This document shows positions 27,313-36,207 of a stretch of DNA of 64,000 nt, piece after piece; positions within the stretch are counted from its first letter, which is position 1, and every line of letters begins with the position of its first letter. Position numbers and translations under genes: made by a program. The notes beneath the pieces are model-generated. The model saw only the letters and a list, made by a program, of their open reading frames with translations, was not told the origin of the DNA and made no database searches. Source of the DNA: Aminobacter sp039907765 (GTDB lineage: Bacteria > Pseudomonadota > Alphaproteobacteria > Rhizobiales > Rhizobiaceae); assembly GCF_039907765.1 (NCBI RefSeq), contig NZ_JARDJI010000002.1, positions 62,001 to 126,000 of the forward strand, read 5' to 3'.

Positions 27313-28490
27313 CACAGATTTGCCAGCAGTTCCTGCGTCGGCCAGCCGTCGACCGGCAGCTTGAGACGCATCTGCTCCTGGCGGATGGCTTCGCGGGTGT
27401 TGGTGCCGAGGATGCCGTCGATGCCGCCGACGTCGTAGCCCTTGTCGGCGAGCTTCTGCTGCAGCGCCTTCATCGCCTCGCCGGTGAGGCCCGCATCCGG
27501 GTTGCCGAGGCCGAAGGCGGGCTGGCCGGCGAGCCGGGCGGCGAGGTGCGCGGCGGTCAAGGTGTAGGTGGCCGACTGGTTCCACTGAAGGTAGACGTCG
27601 TAATTGTCGTAGGCCAGGAAGGCCGGTCCCTTGCGGCCCATCGGCAGCACGACGCCGGCCTTCAGCCCGTTGTCACGGAGCGGGCTGCCGTCGCGGTTGG
27701 TGACGCCCATCTTCATCCATTCTGCGAGGGGCAGCTTGTTGGTCCGGCCGGTCACTTCCCAAGCCATCTCGGCGGGGACGCGAACCTCCTCGATCCAGGG
27801 CTGGCCGCGCTTCCAGCCGCGCGACTCGATCTTGCGCGCGGTGGTCAGGATGACGTCGGCGGGCGTATTGCGCAGGTCGACGACGCCGTCGCCGTCGGCG
27901 TCGACGCCGCGGGCGAGATAGTCGGACGGCAGGATCTGGGTCTGGCCGATCTCGCCGGCCCAGGCGCCCTTGACGTCGGCCGGAAGCACCCCGCGGTCGA
28001 TCAGCGTGAGCAGCGGCACGACCTGCGGCCTGAACAGGCCGGGGCGGCGGCAGTCGTGCGCCAGCGTGACGAGCGCGTTCAGCGAGTTGAAATCGCCCTG
28101 GACCGCGCCGAAGTCGGTCTCCAGCGCCCAGAAGGCGGCGACCACAGGGCCGGGCACGCCGTAGTCCTGCTCGCCCTTGGCGAAGTACTGGGCATATTTC
28201 TGCAGGTTGGCGGCGCCGTTCTTGAGCCGATAGCCACTGATCATGCGGTCGGAGAACTGCGCGAAAGTCTGCGAGAAGACGCCCTGGGAACGGTCGCGCT
28301 CCAGCACCTTCGGATCGAGCGTTGCTGAGTCAAGCGCGGCAAGACCCTTCTCGCCGACGCCTGCGGCGCGCGCCTCGTTGGCAAGGTTCTGCTTCCAGGT
28401 GGCGAAGTCGTCGCCGCATTCCTGGGCAAGTGCCGGCAGTGCGGTGGCGGTGACGAGGAGGGCGGCGAAGGCGTTGCTGAGCAGTTTCAT
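27312..28490 (-). CDS. Lytic murein transglycosylase, MltB-like
   Basis: A 392-residue periplasmic enzyme that cleaves the glycan strand of peptidoglycan with formation of anhydromuramic acid. A Sec signal peptide ends near ALPALAQ. The SLT_2 domain carries the catalytic Glu in AAFWALETDFGAVQGDF and the GEIGQTQILPSDYL motif. A C-terminal PG_binding_1 domain (about residues 330-390) ends near the stop. No lipobox is seen, so it is soluble. The stop codon lies at the edge of the heptamer repeat, so array changes could alter its C-terminus. Confidence 0.9.
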   Translation of the reverse strand: MKLLSNAFAALLVTATALPALAQECGDDFATWKQNLANEARAAGVGEKGLAALDSATLDPKVLERDRSQGVFSQTFAQFSDRMISGYRLKNGAANLQKYAQYFAKGEQDYGVPGPVVAAFWALETDFGAVQGDFNSLNALVTLAHDCRRPGLFRPQVVPLLTLIDRGVLPADVKGAWAGEIGQTQILPSDYLARGVDADGDGVVDLRNTPADVILTTARKIESRGWKRGQPWIEEVRVPAEMAWEVTGRTNKLPLAEWMKMGVTNRDGSPLRDNGLKAGVVLPMGRKGPAFLAYDNYDVYLQWNQSATYTLTAAHLAARLAGQPAFGLGNPDAGLTGEAMKALQQKLADKGYDVGGIDGILGTNTREAIRQEQMRLKLPVDGWPTQELLANL

Positions 28491-28682
28491 GGGCAGAGGT
28501 CTCTTGCTTTGCCTGGCAGGTCCGGATTCATGCCCGCGCCAGATGGCGAAAAGCAGGCAGAACGGCAGGCTGGATGGCTTGGCCGGACTTCTACAGGAGC
28601 GGGGCCGGGTCCGCACTCCCTCTTGTTGTCGCATCTGCCATGCGAAATGTGGTGAGCAGGGCGGACTGGACGCCCCGCGCGC

Positions 28683-29486
28683 CTATCGCGTGTTCGCGGC
28701 GAGCCACTTCTTCCAGGCCTGCTCGCTGCCGTTGAAGACGTTGATGTCGGCGTTGCCGCTTATGCCGGGCACGACGCCGGTGCCGGTGTACTGCCAGAAG
28801 GTGAAGGGGTGGTCGCCGTATTTCTGGGTCGGATGGCCGGCAACGGAGCGCAGCCAGTAGGGATAGCCGCGGAAGGTCGAGAGGTCGTTGTCGTCGAAGA
28901 AGTCGACCGAGGTGTAGATGATCGGCTTCTTGCCGTAATACTTCTCGACGATGTCGAGGAATGTCTTCATCTCGCTGCGCACGGTGGCCGCGGGCGGCCT
29001 GAGCTTGCAGGACGGCGAATCCGGGTTCCACTCCATGTCGAGGATGGGCGGCAGCGCCGAGGCCTCGTTGGGCACGTTCTGGATGAACCAGCGCGCCTGC
29101 TCGGCCGCCGGGCGGCAGAAATAGTAGAAGTGATAGGCGCCGCGCGGCACGCCGGCTGCCCTTGTGGCACGCCAGTGCTCGGCGAAATAGTCGTCGATGC
29201 GGTCGCCGCCTTCCGTCGCCTTGATGAAGGCGAACGAGATGCCGCTGCCCCTGGCGGTCTGCCAGTCGATCGAGGTCTGGTATTTCGAGACGTCGGTGCC
29301 GTGGATGGCGTAGGTCCAGGGTGCGCCGCTGTCCCACTGGTGCGGATCGCTGTCGCTGAAGCGCGGATTCTTGATCGTGCCGCCGGCGAGCGTGGACGAT
29401 TTGCCGGAAGGCGCCAGGGACAGGGTGTCAGCGGTCGAACAGGCGCCGAGGAAGGCGAGCAGCAAAAGGACCGAAGGGCTGCGCAT
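28683..29486 (-). CDS. GH25 lysozyme-like lipoprotein
   Basis: A 267-residue glycoside hydrolase family 25 muramidase. The signal sequence ends in a lipobox (FLGAC-S), so it is a lipoprotein. The catalytic residues sit in GTDVSKYQ (Asp) and PPILDMEWNPD (Asp-x-Glu). The N-terminal part after the lipobox is a flexible linker of about 35 residues. AAGGAG seven bases before the ATG supports the start at 29486. It may remodel peptidoglycan or attack that of other bacteria. Confidence 0.92.
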   Translation of the reverse strand: MRSPSVLLLLAFLGACSTADTLSLAPSGKSSTLAGGTIKNPRFSDSDPHQWDSGAPWTYAIHGTDVSKYQTSIDWQTARGSGISFAFIKATEGGDRIDDYFAEHWRATRAAGVPRGAYHFYYFCRPAAEQARWFIQNVPNEASALPPILDMEWNPDSPSCKLRPPAATVRSEMKTFLDIVEKYYGKKPIIYTSVDFFDDNDLSTFRGYPYWLRSVAGHPTQKYGDHPFTFWQYTGTGVVPGISGNADINVFNGSEQAWKKWLAANTR

Positions 29487-29708
29487 CACGTCTCCTTGGG
29501 ACCGGCGCAACCGGTCGAACCACTGGCTTTTGGGGCTGGTCCTGGCGACCAATCAGATTTTCGCTGGATGGCGGTTCCCCACGAGACCGCATATCCCCTC
29601 CCTGTCTCGCCGATCATGGTTGATAAACCGTTGATCGTGCTCGACAGCCTTCGAGATTTGCGGAAGGAATGACGGCATTTCGATGGCGTGGGGGCGCGAG
29701 GGGGAGCG

Positions 29709-31094
29709 ATGCGCATGGCAGGCAGGATAGCGCGGCGGCTCGCGGCTTTGCTGGGCCTGGCGGCGGCGGGGCTCTTCGGCTGGCTCTACTTCGCCCCGCC
29801 GGAGCTGATCCGGGTCGGGTCCGGCTATGCCGCCAAGATCGTCTGCTCCAACGTCTTCATCGCCGGCCGCGACGCGGAACAAGTGCTGGCCGACGACGTG
29901 CAGGCGCCGGGACATCCGCTGCTCAGGCTGATGTCGGTCGATGTCGACGAAAGCGCCGGCACGGTGCGTGCCGGGCTCTTCGGGCTGTTCGGCAAGGGCC
30001 TCGCGATCGCCCAGGACGGGGCCGGATGCACGAACGTTCCGGATGGCGACGTTGCAGCGGCAAAGCTCGGACCGGTGCCGGTCGCGGCAGCACCCGACAC
30101 GGACGCGCTGTGGCCCGAGGGCGAGCGGGCAGAGCCGTCGCAGGCGCCCGAGGTCGGTGCGGTCCTCGATGATGCCGGCCTGGTGGGCCCCGGGATGAGG
30201 GCGATCGTCGTGGTGAAGGACGGCCGGATCGTCGGCGAGCGCTACGGCGAGGGCTTCAGCCAGGCCACGCCGCTGCTCGGCTGGTCGATGACCAAGACGG
30301 TCACGGCCGCGATCATCGGCACGCTGGTGGGCGAGGGCAGGATGTCGGTCGACAAGACCGCGCTGTTCGAAGACTGGAAGGCCGACGGACGCGCCAGGAT
30401 CAGCCTTGCCGACCTGATGGCGATGTCGAGCGGACTGGCCTTCAACGAGGACTACGGCGACGTCACCGACGTGACGCGCATGCTCTACCTCGAAACCGAC
30501 ATGGCGGGCTTCGCGGCGGCCAAGCCGCTCGCGGGCGAGGTCGGCAAGGCGTTTTCCTATTCCAGCGGCACGACGCTGCTCTTGTCGCGCCTGTGGCAGG
30601 AGGCGGTGGGCGATCCGGCGCGGGCGCTAGCCTGGCCGAGGGAAAAGCTGTTCGGGCCGGCGGGCATGAAGAGCGCGATCCTGGAGGCGGATGCGCGCGG
30701 CACCTTCGCCGGCTCGTCCTACATGTATGCCAGCGCGCATGACTGGGCACGCTTCGGCCAGTTGCTGCTGCAGGACGGCACTTGGGACGGGAACCGCATC
30801 CTGCCCGAGGGGTTCGTGGCGTGGATGCGCGAGGCGGCGCCCGCCTCGAACGGCGAATACGGCCGCGGCCAGCTGTGGCTGCGGGGACCGGAAGGCGGCT
30901 CGCCGCCCGGCGAAAATCCCGACACGGGCTTCGACCTGCCCGCGGACACCTTCTGGATGCAAGGCCATGACGGGCAGAGCGTGGCGATCGTGCCGTCGCA
31001 AGGGCTGGTGGTGGTGCGGATGGGGCTGACGCCGTCGACGCTGCACTACAAGCCGCAGGCGATGCTGGCGGCGCTGGTGGCGGCGCTCAATTAG
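29709..31094 (+). CDS. Serine hydrolase, class C beta-lactamase fold
   Basis: A 461-residue envelope protein of the beta-lactamase (PF00144) family. An N-terminal membrane anchor (residues 5-25) is followed by about 120 residues of unknown domain, then the catalytic part with Ser193-x-x-Lys196 (GWSMTK) and Tyr284-Ser-Ser in FSYSSGT. This family includes esterases, D-amino-acid peptidases and 6-aminohexanoate hydrolases, so true beta-lactamase activity is not implied. GGGGGAGCG precedes the ATG at 29709. Its last eight bases overlap the end of the convergent btaB. Confidence 0.88.
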   Translation: MRMAGRIARRLAALLGLAAAGLFGWLYFAPPELIRVGSGYAAKIVCSNVFIAGRDAEQVLADDVQAPGHPLLRLMSVDVDESAGTVRAGLFGLFGKGLAIAQDGAGCTNVPDGDVAAAKLGPVPVAAAPDTDALWPEGERAEPSQAPEVGAVLDDAGLVGPGMRAIVVVKDGRIVGERYGEGFSQATPLLGWSMTKTVTAAIIGTLVGEGRMSVDKTALFEDWKADGRARISLADLMAMSSGLAFNEDYGDVTDVTRMLYLETDMAGFAAAKPLAGEVGKAFSYSSGTTLLLSRLWQEAVGDPARALAWPREKLFGPAGMKSAILEADARGTFAGSSYMYASAHDWARFGQLLLQDGTWDGNRILPEGFVAWMREAAPASNGEYGRGQLWLRGPEGGSPPGENPDTGFDLPADTFWMQGHDGQSVAIVPSQGLVVVRMGLTPSTLHYKPQAMLAALVAALN

Positions 31095-31752
31095 CCCCTG
31101 GCCCGTCGACGACGACGAGCCAGGCATAGCCGCGGTAGAGCACCGAGAAGTGCGGGTTGCGTCCCAGGGCCAGCGCCTGGCGGCTGACCTCGGCAAGCAG
31201 CGTCTCGCGCGGGGAGACATGGAATTTCGCAAGCCAGCCGCGCAGGAGCGTTCGAAACCAACCCGGAAGCCGCTCCTGCTGGCCGAAATCGACGATGTGG
31301 AGGGAGCCGTCGGCGGCGTGCAGTGCTGCTGCCACCGCACGTTCCCAACCGGGGATCATCGACAGCGAATAGGAAACGAAGACACGGTCGAAGCCGCCGC
31401 GGCCGAACAGCGCCCTGGCGTCGAAGGCGGTGGCGTCGGCCTGGGCAAGCGTGATGCGGTCGGACAGACCGGCCCGGGCGATCGAGGCCCGGGCCGTCGC
31501 CAGCATCTCGGCGGAGATGTCGAGGCCGTAGAAATGCGCGTCGGGAAAGCGGCGGGCGGCAAGGATGAGGTTGCGGCCAGTGCCGCAGCCGAGCTCCAGC
31601 ACGGTGCCGCCAGCCGGAGGGTCGAGTTCGACGATCATGCGGTCGCGGCCGAGCAGGTAGTATTTGCGCGTCAGGTCGTAGAAATGGCGCTGGTGCCGGT
31701 AGACCCGGTCCATGAGGCCGGAATGGCCGGACGAGAAGTCGGAGGCGCTCAT
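31087..31752 (-). CDS. btaB: Diacylglycerylhomoserine N-methyltransferase BtaB
   Basis: A 221-residue SAM-dependent methyltransferase that adds three methyl groups to diacylglycerylhomoserine, giving the betaine lipid DGTS. Motif I is VLELGCGTGRNL (51-62), and DLTRKYYLLGRDRMI is typical of BtaB. The ATG overlaps the btaA stop by four bases. It works with BtaA at the inner membrane to replace phospholipids when phosphate is short. Confidence 0.92.
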   Translation of the reverse strand: MSASDFSSGHSGLMDRVYRHQRHFYDLTRKYYLLGRDRMIVELDPPAGGTVLELGCGTGRNLILAARRFPDAHFYGLDISAEMLATARASIARAGLSDRITLAQADATAFDARALFGRGGFDRVFVSYSLSMIPGWERAVAAALHAADGSLHIVDFGQQERLPGWFRTLLRGWLAKFHVSPRETLLAEVSRQALALGRNPHFSVLYRGYAWLVVVDGPGAN

Positions 31753-32996
31753 GCGGGCCTCTTCACGTAGAGGTGGAAGCCGCCATAGATGGCCGAGCGG
31801 TCGCGGGCGGTGAAGTCGCGCGACCGCGCCTCTTCGTAGCTCCACTGGTCGAGAAGCGTGGGCGACAGCCGGCCGGGGAGCAGGCTCGGTTCGGCGGCGG
31901 TGCGGAAGATCACCCGGGCGCCCGGCGCCGCGGTACGGCTGATCTCGGTCCAGATGGCATTGAGCTGGGCGTCGCTCATCCAGTCCTGGGCGTCGAGAAG
32001 CACGAAGCGGTCGACGGATGCGGCCTCCCTGGCGGCGAGGTGCTCGGTGAAGTTGGCGTGGTGGACGGCGACGCGGTCGACGTTGCCGCGGATCGTCGCG
32101 TAGTTCGCCTGTTCGAGATAGGCGGGCAGGGCCGCCTCGCCAGGCTTCGGATAGCGCCGGGCGAAGGCCTGCCAGGCGAAATAGTTGTCCTCGAGCGGGA
32201 AGTCGCAGGCGAGCTTTTCGAGACGGGCCTTGAGCACGCCGGCCATGGAGCCCTCGCCCGAGGTCAGCAGCGAGTCGTACTGGGCGGGCGGAATGCCTAG
32301 GCCGAAGAGCGATGCCTTGCGCGACGTAACCCAGCGCAGCATGCGCCGCTCGAACACCGGGGCGAGCTGCTCGTCGAAGAAGCGGCGCTGCGCCTCGCGG
32401 CCGCCGGCAAGCATGATGCCGGACGGATCGACGCCGTAGAGCTTGGCGACGCCGTGGCCGGCGGCGATGAACACGCCAAGCAGGCCAGTGCGGTAGAAAT
32501 TGCCGTCGAAGGTGGCGATGCGCCGCCGGCCGCGCCAGTCGCGGCGCTCCCAGTAGCTGCGGCTCGTGGCGTCGAGCTGGGGCGCGATGAAGCGGTCGTA
32601 GGCATGCGAATTGTGCGCGACGCCCGCCTCGCCGAAAAAGCGGAACAGGTCGGAATGGGAAGGCAGGTGGCGGACCGCCGCCAGCTTCATCCGGTTCAGG
32701 GCGATGTGGGCGGCGTTGAGGTCGACGGCGTCGATCCGTGCGGGCGAACGCGTCAGGTAGGCGAGGATGTTGCAGCCGCCCGAGGCGATGGTGACGATGC
32801 GGTGACCCTCCGAGAGCTGCATCGCCTCCATGTCGACTTCGGGGTCCTCCCATATCTGCGGGTAGACGAGGCCCGAAAAGAGCAAGGCGAAGAGCCGTTC
32901 CGAAATGCCGGCCTTGGAAAGCGGGCGGTTCTGGTAGACCGCCTTTCCGACTTTCCTGCCGCGACGAAAGACGAGTTCTCCGGAAACGTCGGTCAT
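31749..32996 (-). CDS. btaA: SAM:diacylglycerol 3-amino-3-carboxypropyltransferase BtaA
   Basis: A 415-residue enzyme of the DUF3419 family that moves the aminocarboxypropyl group of S-adenosylmethionine to diacylglycerol, the first step to DGTS. Family features are FSGLVYPQIWEDPEVDMEAM, TIASGGCNILAYL and DLNAAHIALNRMKL. The start at ATG 32996 gives the usual length. A four-unit Pho box lies about 50 bases upstream, so PhoB control under phosphate limitation is very likely. It overlaps btaB. Confidence 0.93.
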   Translation of the reverse strand: MTDVSGELVFRRGRKVGKAVYQNRPLSKAGISERLFALLFSGLVYPQIWEDPEVDMEAMQLSEGHRIVTIASGGCNILAYLTRSPARIDAVDLNAAHIALNRMKLAAVRHLPSHSDLFRFFGEAGVAHNSHAYDRFIAPQLDATSRSYWERRDWRGRRRIATFDGNFYRTGLLGVFIAAGHGVAKLYGVDPSGIMLAGGREAQRRFFDEQLAPVFERRMLRWVTSRKASLFGLGIPPAQYDSLLTSGEGSMAGVLKARLEKLACDFPLEDNYFAWQAFARRYPKPGEAALPAYLEQANYATIRGNVDRVAVHHANFTEHLAAREAASVDRFVLLDAQDWMSDAQLNAIWTEISRTAAPGARVIFRTAAEPSLLPGRLSPTLLDQWSYEEARSRDFTARDRSAIYGGFHLYVKRPA

Positions 32997-33047
32997 GGAA
33001 ATGCGATTCCCCACTTCGTTGCTGGGCGCAGCGGGTAGCGCACCGGC

Positions 33048-33087
33048 ATGACAGCGCGGTGACGGAGCAATGACGGCCACGCGACAG
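33048..33087 (-). promoter_or_regulatory. Pho box, four tandem 11-base units
   Basis: Read on the minus strand the units are CTGTCGC, CCGTCAT, CCGTCAC and CTGTCAT, each followed by a 4-base spacer, matching the PhoB consensus CTGTCAT at 11-base spacing. The block ends about 52 bases before the btaA start, the right place for activation. Confidence 0.85.
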
Positions 33088-33206
33088 CCGGCCGGCGGGG
33101 CTATCAATGTGACAGGCGGTCACCGAACGTTATGAAACCGCTCGCCGGACGCCGCATTGTGTCTCCGACTGCCCGCCTGGCGGGCGTGTCACTGAAAGGA
33201 GAGATC

Positions 33207-33416
33207 ATGAGGAACATCATTCTGGCGTCGGTCGCGGCGATCGCCCTTTTGGGCGTGGCCGCCTGCAGCGACACGGACAAGACCACCACGCAGAGCGTGG
33301 ACCAGCCGCCGGCAACGACCGAGCAGCCGGCGCCGCAGACTGGCACCGGCGGCGCCATGCAGGGCAGCGAACCGACGCAGCCCAAGCCGGTGCAGCCGGA
33401 TGCCTCCGGGCAATAG
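33207..33416 (+). CDS. Small proline-rich lipoprotein
   Basis: A 69-residue protein. Residues 1-20 are a lipoprotein signal ending in GVAAC-S. The mature part is only about 50 residues, rich in Thr, Gln, Pro and Gly, without a recognisable domain. AAAGGAGAGATC before the ATG is a strong ribosome site. A terminator follows within 20 bases, so it is a single-gene unit. Function is unknown; short lipoproteins of this type are common in rhizobial envelopes. Confidence 0.8.
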   Translation: MRNIILASVAAIALLGVAACSDTDKTTTQSVDQPPATTEQPAPQTGTGGAMQGSEPTQPKPVQPDASGQ

Positions 33417-33434
33417 TCAGCGGTGGGTGGCAGG

Positions 33435-33463
33435 AAGGCCGGAGCTCAGTCTCCGGCCTTTTT
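33435..33463 (+). terminator. Intrinsic terminator after the small lipoprotein gene
   Basis: Stem AAGGCCGGAG / CTCCGGCCTT with loop CTCAGT, then TTT. It ends four bases from the stop codon of the convergent EamA gene. Confidence 0.9.
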
Positions 33464-33466
33464 CGT

Positions 33467-34369
33467 TCAGCGCGACACGCGGGCCCGCCGCCCCAGTGCC
33501 ACGATGGCGATGACGCCGAGCGCGAACAACACGGTCTGCGCGCCGACATGTTCGCCAAGCAGGAAGGCGGAGATGGCAAGGGTGACGAAAGACTGCAGCA
33601 GCTGAACCTGGCTGACGCGGGCGATGCCGCCCATGCCGAGCCCGACGTTCCAGGCGAAGAAGCCGAGGAACATCGAACCGAAGCTCAGATAGAAGAACGC
33701 GAAGGTCTCGGCCGGCGACGCCTGGGTGAAGGCCCGGTCCCAGCTCCAGATCGCCGCGGGGATGGAGATCGGCGCGGTCAGGATCAGGGACCAGCAGATC
33801 ACTTCCCAGCCGGGCATGTGGCGCGACAGTTTGCCCGAGACGACGTAGCCGAGGCTTGCCGAGAGGGCTGCGAGCAGGAGGAAGAGGTCGCCGAGGGTCA
33901 GCGTCATGCCGTTGTCGCGCATGGCGAAGGCTATCACCAGTGCCGCGCCTGATATCCCGCAGAGCCAGAAGAACGCCGACGGCCGCTCGCCGCCGATGAT
34001 CGCGGCAAAGATGCTGGTGGTGAGCGGCAGGACGCCGAGCACGACACCGCCATGGGAAGCGGGCACGGTCTGCATGGCGATCGACGAGAAGATCGGGAAG
34101 CCGAAGACGAGCAGCAGGCCGGCAAGGAACAGCGCCGGCGCGTCTCGCCTGGGGAAGCGCTTGCGCAGCACCAAGAGCAGCGCCGCTGCCGCGATCGAGG
34201 CCATGGCGGCGCGGCCGTAGGTGATGAACCAGGGCGAAAAGGTGCCCAGCGCCACGCGTGTCGCCGGCAGGGTTCCGCCGAAGATGAACACCCCCAAAGC
34301 CCCCAGTGCGAGACCGATCGTCTCGCGCGAAACGGCGGGTGCCGGCGGGTTGGGATTGCGTGCGTCCAT
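33467..34369 (-). CDS. EamA/DMT family transporter
   Basis: A 300-residue inner-membrane protein with ten predicted helices in two EamA repeats (GLALGALGVFIFGGTLPATR at the start; second repeat after RPSAFFWLCGISGAALVI). It is likely an exporter of small metabolites. The ATG at 34369 is chosen because the protein then starts just before the first helix. It is unrelated in detail to the other EamA gene at 24895-25791. Confidence 0.88.
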   Translation of the reverse strand: MDARNPNPPAPAVSRETIGLALGALGVFIFGGTLPATRVALGTFSPWFITYGRAAMASIAAAALLLVLRKRFPRRDAPALFLAGLLLVFGFPIFSSIAMQTVPASHGGVVLGVLPLTTSIFAAIIGGERPSAFFWLCGISGAALVIAFAMRDNGMTLTLGDLFLLLAALSASLGYVVSGKLSRHMPGWEVICWSLILTAPISIPAAIWSWDRAFTQASPAETFAFFYLSFGSMFLGFFAWNVGLGMGGIARVSQVQLLQSFVTLAISAFLLGEHVGAQTVLFALGVIAIVALGRRARVSR

Positions 34370-34526
34370 GGGCGTAATCGATAGCCGGGCCGGAGCGGCG
34401 CGTCGTGCGATTTCGGTTGGTCCAGAATTATGGTCCAGAGGCTGCCGGCACCCGTCGCCGACAAAGTTGCCGGGCGCGCAAGTTGGCATCTCGCCTTCGC
34501 GAGTGTTTCATCCTAAGAAGCTGGCC

Positions 34527-35246
34527 ATGTCGATTTGGGACCGTCTCGGCGACTTTGTCGCGCGTATCTCGGCAACAGCAGCGAACGGCGTCGCAGACGT
34601 CGTGGAGGCCGTCCGGACCATCTTTTCGGGCGACGCCGAACTGCGCCGACGCGTGGCCTTCTCGGTGGCGATGATCGCGCTTTCGGCCAAGATGGCCAAG
34701 GCCGACGGCATCGTGTCGCAGGACGAGATTCGGGCCTTCTACGAGATATTCACGGTGCCGCCGAAGCATGCGCGCGACGTGGAGCGCCTCTACAACATCG
34801 CCCAGCAGGACGTGGCCGGCTACGAGATATACGCCCAGCGCATGGCGCGCCTGTGCGGCTCCGGCCATCCCAACTGCGGTATGCTGGAGGACATACTCGA
34901 CGGGCTGTTCCACATCGCCAAGGCAGACGGGATGATGCACCAGCGCGAGGGGACGTTCCTGCACCACGTCTCGCAGATATTCCGCATCGAGGAGGCCCAT
35001 TACCAGACCATCCTGGCGCGCCATCTCGACCTCGGCGAAACCGATCCCTATCGCGTCCTCGGCATCGAGCGGGGACAGCCGTTCGAGGACGTGCGCAAGC
35101 ACTATCGCAAACTCGTCGCCAACAATCATCCGGACCGGCTGATCGCACGCGGACTGCCCGAGGAATTCATCCGCATCGCCACCACGCGCATCGCCGCCAT
35201 CAACGCGGCCTACGAGATGATCGAAAAGGGGCTCCGGCACGTATGA
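34527..35246 (+). CDS. TerB/DnaJ domain protein (DjlA-like)
   Basis: A 239-residue protein with an N-terminal TerB-like helical domain (about residues 40-165; AKMAKADGIVSQDEIRAF and IAKADGMMHQREGTFL) and a C-terminal J domain with the HPD motif at 201-203 that stimulates DnaK. Unlike E. coli DjlA it has no membrane helix at the N-terminus. It overlaps the amidase gene by four bases (ATGA), so the two are translated together; why a co-chaperone is coupled to an amidase is unclear, although the pairing is common in rhizobia as far as I recall. Confidence 0.9.
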   Translation: MSIWDRLGDFVARISATAANGVADVVEAVRTIFSGDAELRRRVAFSVAMIALSAKMAKADGIVSQDEIRAFYEIFTVPPKHARDVERLYNIAQQDVAGYEIYAQRMARLCGSGHPNCGMLEDILDGLFHIAKADGMMHQREGTFLHHVSQIFRIEEAHYQTILARHLDLGETDPYRVLGIERGQPFEDVRKHYRKLVANNHPDRLIARGLPEEFIRIATTRIAAINAAYEMIEKGLRHV

Positions 35247-36010
35247 GCGGTTTTTCGCCCGATCATCGGCACGCCGACGTGCGCGTCTCGCCCAATTTCG
35301 GGCCGCGCCGCGAGGGCGTCAAACCCGACATGATCGTGCTGCACTACACCGGCATGGAGACGGGGGCGGGCGCCGAAGCCTGGCTGTGCGACCCGGTTAG
35401 CGAAGTCTCCTCGCATTATCTCGTCCACGAGGACGGGCGCATCGTCCAGATGGTCCGGGAAGGCGACCGCGCCTGGCATGCCGGCAAGAGCTCCTGGGGC
35501 GGCCAGTCCGACATCAACTCCTGCTCGATCGGCATCGAGATCGTCAATCCGGGCCATGCCTTCGGCTACCCGGCCTTTCCGAAGCGCCAGATCGGCGCCG
35601 TCATCGAACTCTGCCGCGGCATCATCGCGCGCCACGAGGTCGCGCCGCAGCGCGTGCTGGCTCATTCGGACGTGGCGCTCGGCCGCAAGATCGACCCCGG
35701 CGAGAAGTTCCCGTGGCGCGCGCTGTTCGAAGCCGGCGTAGGGCATTGGGTCGCACCTTCGCCGCGCGACGGGCGCGCCGGCCTGAAACCGGGCGATGCC
35801 GGAGAGACGGTGGAGGAGCTGCAGTCGATGCTCGCGCTCTACGGCTACGGGGTCGAGATCACCGGCCGGTTCGACGATCTGACCGAGACCACGGTGCAGG
35901 CATTTCAACGACATTTCCGGACGCGCTGCGTCGACGGCGTTGCCGACGCCTCGACGCTGTCGACGCTCAGGCGGCTGATCGCCGAGCTTCCCGAAGGCCT
36001 TGACCAATAA
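35243..36010 (+). CDS. N-acetylmuramoyl-L-alanine amidase, AmiD-like
   Basis: A 255-residue Amidase_2 (T7 lysozyme-type) zinc enzyme that cleaves the bond between muramic acid and the stem peptide. IVLHYTGM holds the first zinc His, RVLAHSDVALGRKIDPGEKFPW the second His and the Asp/Lys region. A PG_binding_1 domain occupies about residues 180-245. No signal peptide is seen, so it may act on cytoplasmic anhydro-muropeptides as AmpD does, making AmpD-like recycling an alternative to AmiD. Confidence 0.9.
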   Translation: MSGFSPDHRHADVRVSPNFGPRREGVKPDMIVLHYTGMETGAGAEAWLCDPVSEVSSHYLVHEDGRIVQMVREGDRAWHAGKSSWGGQSDINSCSIGIEIVNPGHAFGYPAFPKRQIGAVIELCRGIIARHEVAPQRVLAHSDVALGRKIDPGEKFPWRALFEAGVGHWVAPSPRDGRAGLKPGDAGETVEELQSMLALYGYGVEITGRFDDLTETTVQAFQRHFRTRCVDGVADASTLSTLRRLIAELPEGLDQ

Positions 36011-36028
36011 AGCGATGTGATTCGCATA

Positions 36029-36043
36029 GTTACATATTGTAAC
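36029..36043. promoter_or_regulatory. Short palindrome GTTACATATTGTAAC
   Basis: Exact 6-base arms with a TAT centre, 165 bases before the SLT gene and 19 bases after the amidase gene. Probably a regulator binding site; the regulator is not known. Confidence 0.4.
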
Positions 36044-36207
36044 CTAATGTGACTTGCCGCGCCTTTTTTCCCGCCAGTTCGCCCGGCAAATGCATCGCCG
36101 TGCAAGGCGCCGGGCAAATCCTGCCAATGCTCCGAAGAGAGCCCCCGGCGTTTAGGAAGGGATGCTGCGCGATATTGTTCGCGCGGCCTGTCGAGAACAA
36201 GGATAAC

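Noticed and set aside
29709..31094. Antibiotic resistance beta-lactamase
   Set aside because: The SxxK and Tyr motifs are shared by esterases and peptidases of the same fold; the membrane anchor and N-terminal domain do not fit AmpC.
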